Assembly: GCA_905215045.1 (NCBI GenBank)
Contig: CAJMOO010000047.1
Coordinates: 1-15,025 of the forward strand
Direction of reading: 5' to 3'
DNA from: an uncultured bacterium
GTDB taxonomy: Bacteria; Bacillota_A; Clostridia; Lachnospirales; Lachnospiraceae
Length of the DNA stretch: 15,025 nucleotides
Positions 14,497-15,025 of the stretch are shown piece by piece. Positions within the stretch are counted from its first letter, which is position 1; every line of letters starts with the position of its first letter. The translations under genes were made by a program, and so were the position numbers. Below the pieces are notes generated by a model. That model searched no databases. It worked only from the letters and a program-made list of their open reading frames with translations, and was not told where the DNA came from.

Positions 14497-15025
14497 ATGA
14501 AAGTTATTTTAGCCAAAACAGCAGGATTTTGTTTCGGGGTAAAACGTGCGGTTGACACAGTTTACAAAGAAGCAGGAAAGAAAAATGTATACACATACGG
14601 TCCGATCATTCATAATTCAGAGGTTGTCAATGATCTGAAGAAAAAAGGCGTGGAAGTGATCAATTCCAGAGAAGAATTAGAAGCTTTGGAAGAAGGAACC
14701 GTGATCATCCGTTCTCATGGAGTTGCAAGAGAGATTTATGATCTGATCAATGAAAAAGGGTTAGAACTAGTCGATGCAACATGTCCATTTGTCAGAAAGA
14801 TTCACAAGATCGTAGAGAAAGCAGGCAATGAGGGTAATCAGGTGATCATCGTCGGAAGCGAGCAGCATCCGGAAGTTCAGGGAATCAAAGGATGGTGTAC
14901 CGGAGAGGTTCATATCATCTCAGAAGCAAGCCAGCTTGAGGGGATCGATCTTAACAAGCCAACCACTCTCGTATCACAAACGACATTTAATTACAAGAAA
15001 TTTCAAGATTTAGTTGAAATTCTGA
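14497..15025 (+). CDS. ispH: 4-hydroxy-3-methylbut-2-enyl diphosphate reductase, N-terminal part (cut by window end)
   Basis: IspH (LytB) is the [4Fe-4S] enzyme making IPP and DMAPP in the last step of the methylerythritol phosphate pathway. The frame from ATG 14497 stays open for 176 codons to the window end. Visible residues match the family: Cys12 (AGFCFGVKRAV) and Cys96 (DATCPFV) of the iron–sulfur cluster, substrate-binding His39, His74 (RSHGV) and His124, Glu126 (QHPEVQG) and Thr163 (VSQTTF). The third cluster cysteine lies beyond the window. A GAGGGT-like ribosome binding site (14487–14492) is 4–5 nt from the start. In many Clostridia IspH is fused to ribosomal protein S1 domains; that cannot be seen here. 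It appears co-transcribed with cmk. Confidence 0.95.
   Translation, partial: MKVILAKTAGFCFGVKRAVDTVYKEAGKKNVYTYGPIIHNSEVVNDLKKKGVEVINSREELEALEEGTVIIRSHGVAREIYDLINEKGLELVDATCPFVRKIHKIVEKAGNEGNQVIIVGSEQHPEVQGIKGWCTGEVHIISEASQLEGIDLNKPTTLVSQTTFNYKKFQDLVEIL

Overview
The window looks like a chromosomal segment of a low-GC Gram-positive anaerobe, most likely a gut Lachnospiraceae (Clostridia). This rests on the AT-rich sequence with frequent AGA arginine codons, strong GGAGG-type ribosome binding sites, an EIID/ManO (DUF956) arrangement, the BaiN/YhiN–cmk–ispH order, and a lysine-rich C-terminal module typical of secreted Lachnospiraceae proteins. The genus cannot be fixed from the sequence. All recognised genes are on the + strand.

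Region 1 (1–3996) is a sugar-uptake block. It opens with the end of a mannose-family PTS EIID subunit and its terminator. These are followed by manO (DUF956), mannose-6-phosphate isomerase manA, and a single-chain glucose-type PTS EIICBA transporter, closed by a 17-bp-stem terminator. The PTS proteins would import and phosphorylate hexoses; ManA would send mannose-6-P into glycolysis as fructose-6-P.

Region 2 (about 3999–5368) holds an EamA/DMT-family exporter with its own putative promoter. Directly after it comes a gene-free ~250-bp imperfect palindrome (4947–5193) that resembles a MITE-like or large palindromic intergenic element. The rest of the gap is a regulatory region: repeated AAATGTTACA motifs, a near-consensus WalR-type box (5257–5273), and a near-perfect sigma-A promoter (TTGACA, 16 bp, TATAAT).

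Region 3 (5369–7858) is cell-wall related. It contains a secreted two-SH3-domain NlpC/P60 peptidoglycan hydrolase. Behind it is what looks like a decayed composite gene: a DUF218 (YdcF/SanA-like) domain lacking its N-terminus, half an Amidase_6 domain, and, after an apparent one-base frameshift, a lysine-rich BspA/LRR_5-like C-terminal module. An 18-bp-stem terminator closes the region.

Region 4 (7900–15025) starts with a MATE-family efflux protein under a good promoter. A closely spaced run of six genes follows: queA (queuosine tRNA modification), an aldo/keto reductase, a Gfo/Idh/MocA oxidoreductase, a BaiN/YhiN-type flavoprotein, cmk (CMP kinase) and the 5' part of ispH, cut by the window end. 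Gaps of 23–41 nt and only one weak hairpin between them suggest co-transcription.

No RNA gene, CRISPR array, phage or complete transposon was recognised. The window is mostly ordinary metabolism. The parts worth a second look are the palindromic element, the putative WalR-controlled promoter, and the decayed amidase locus.
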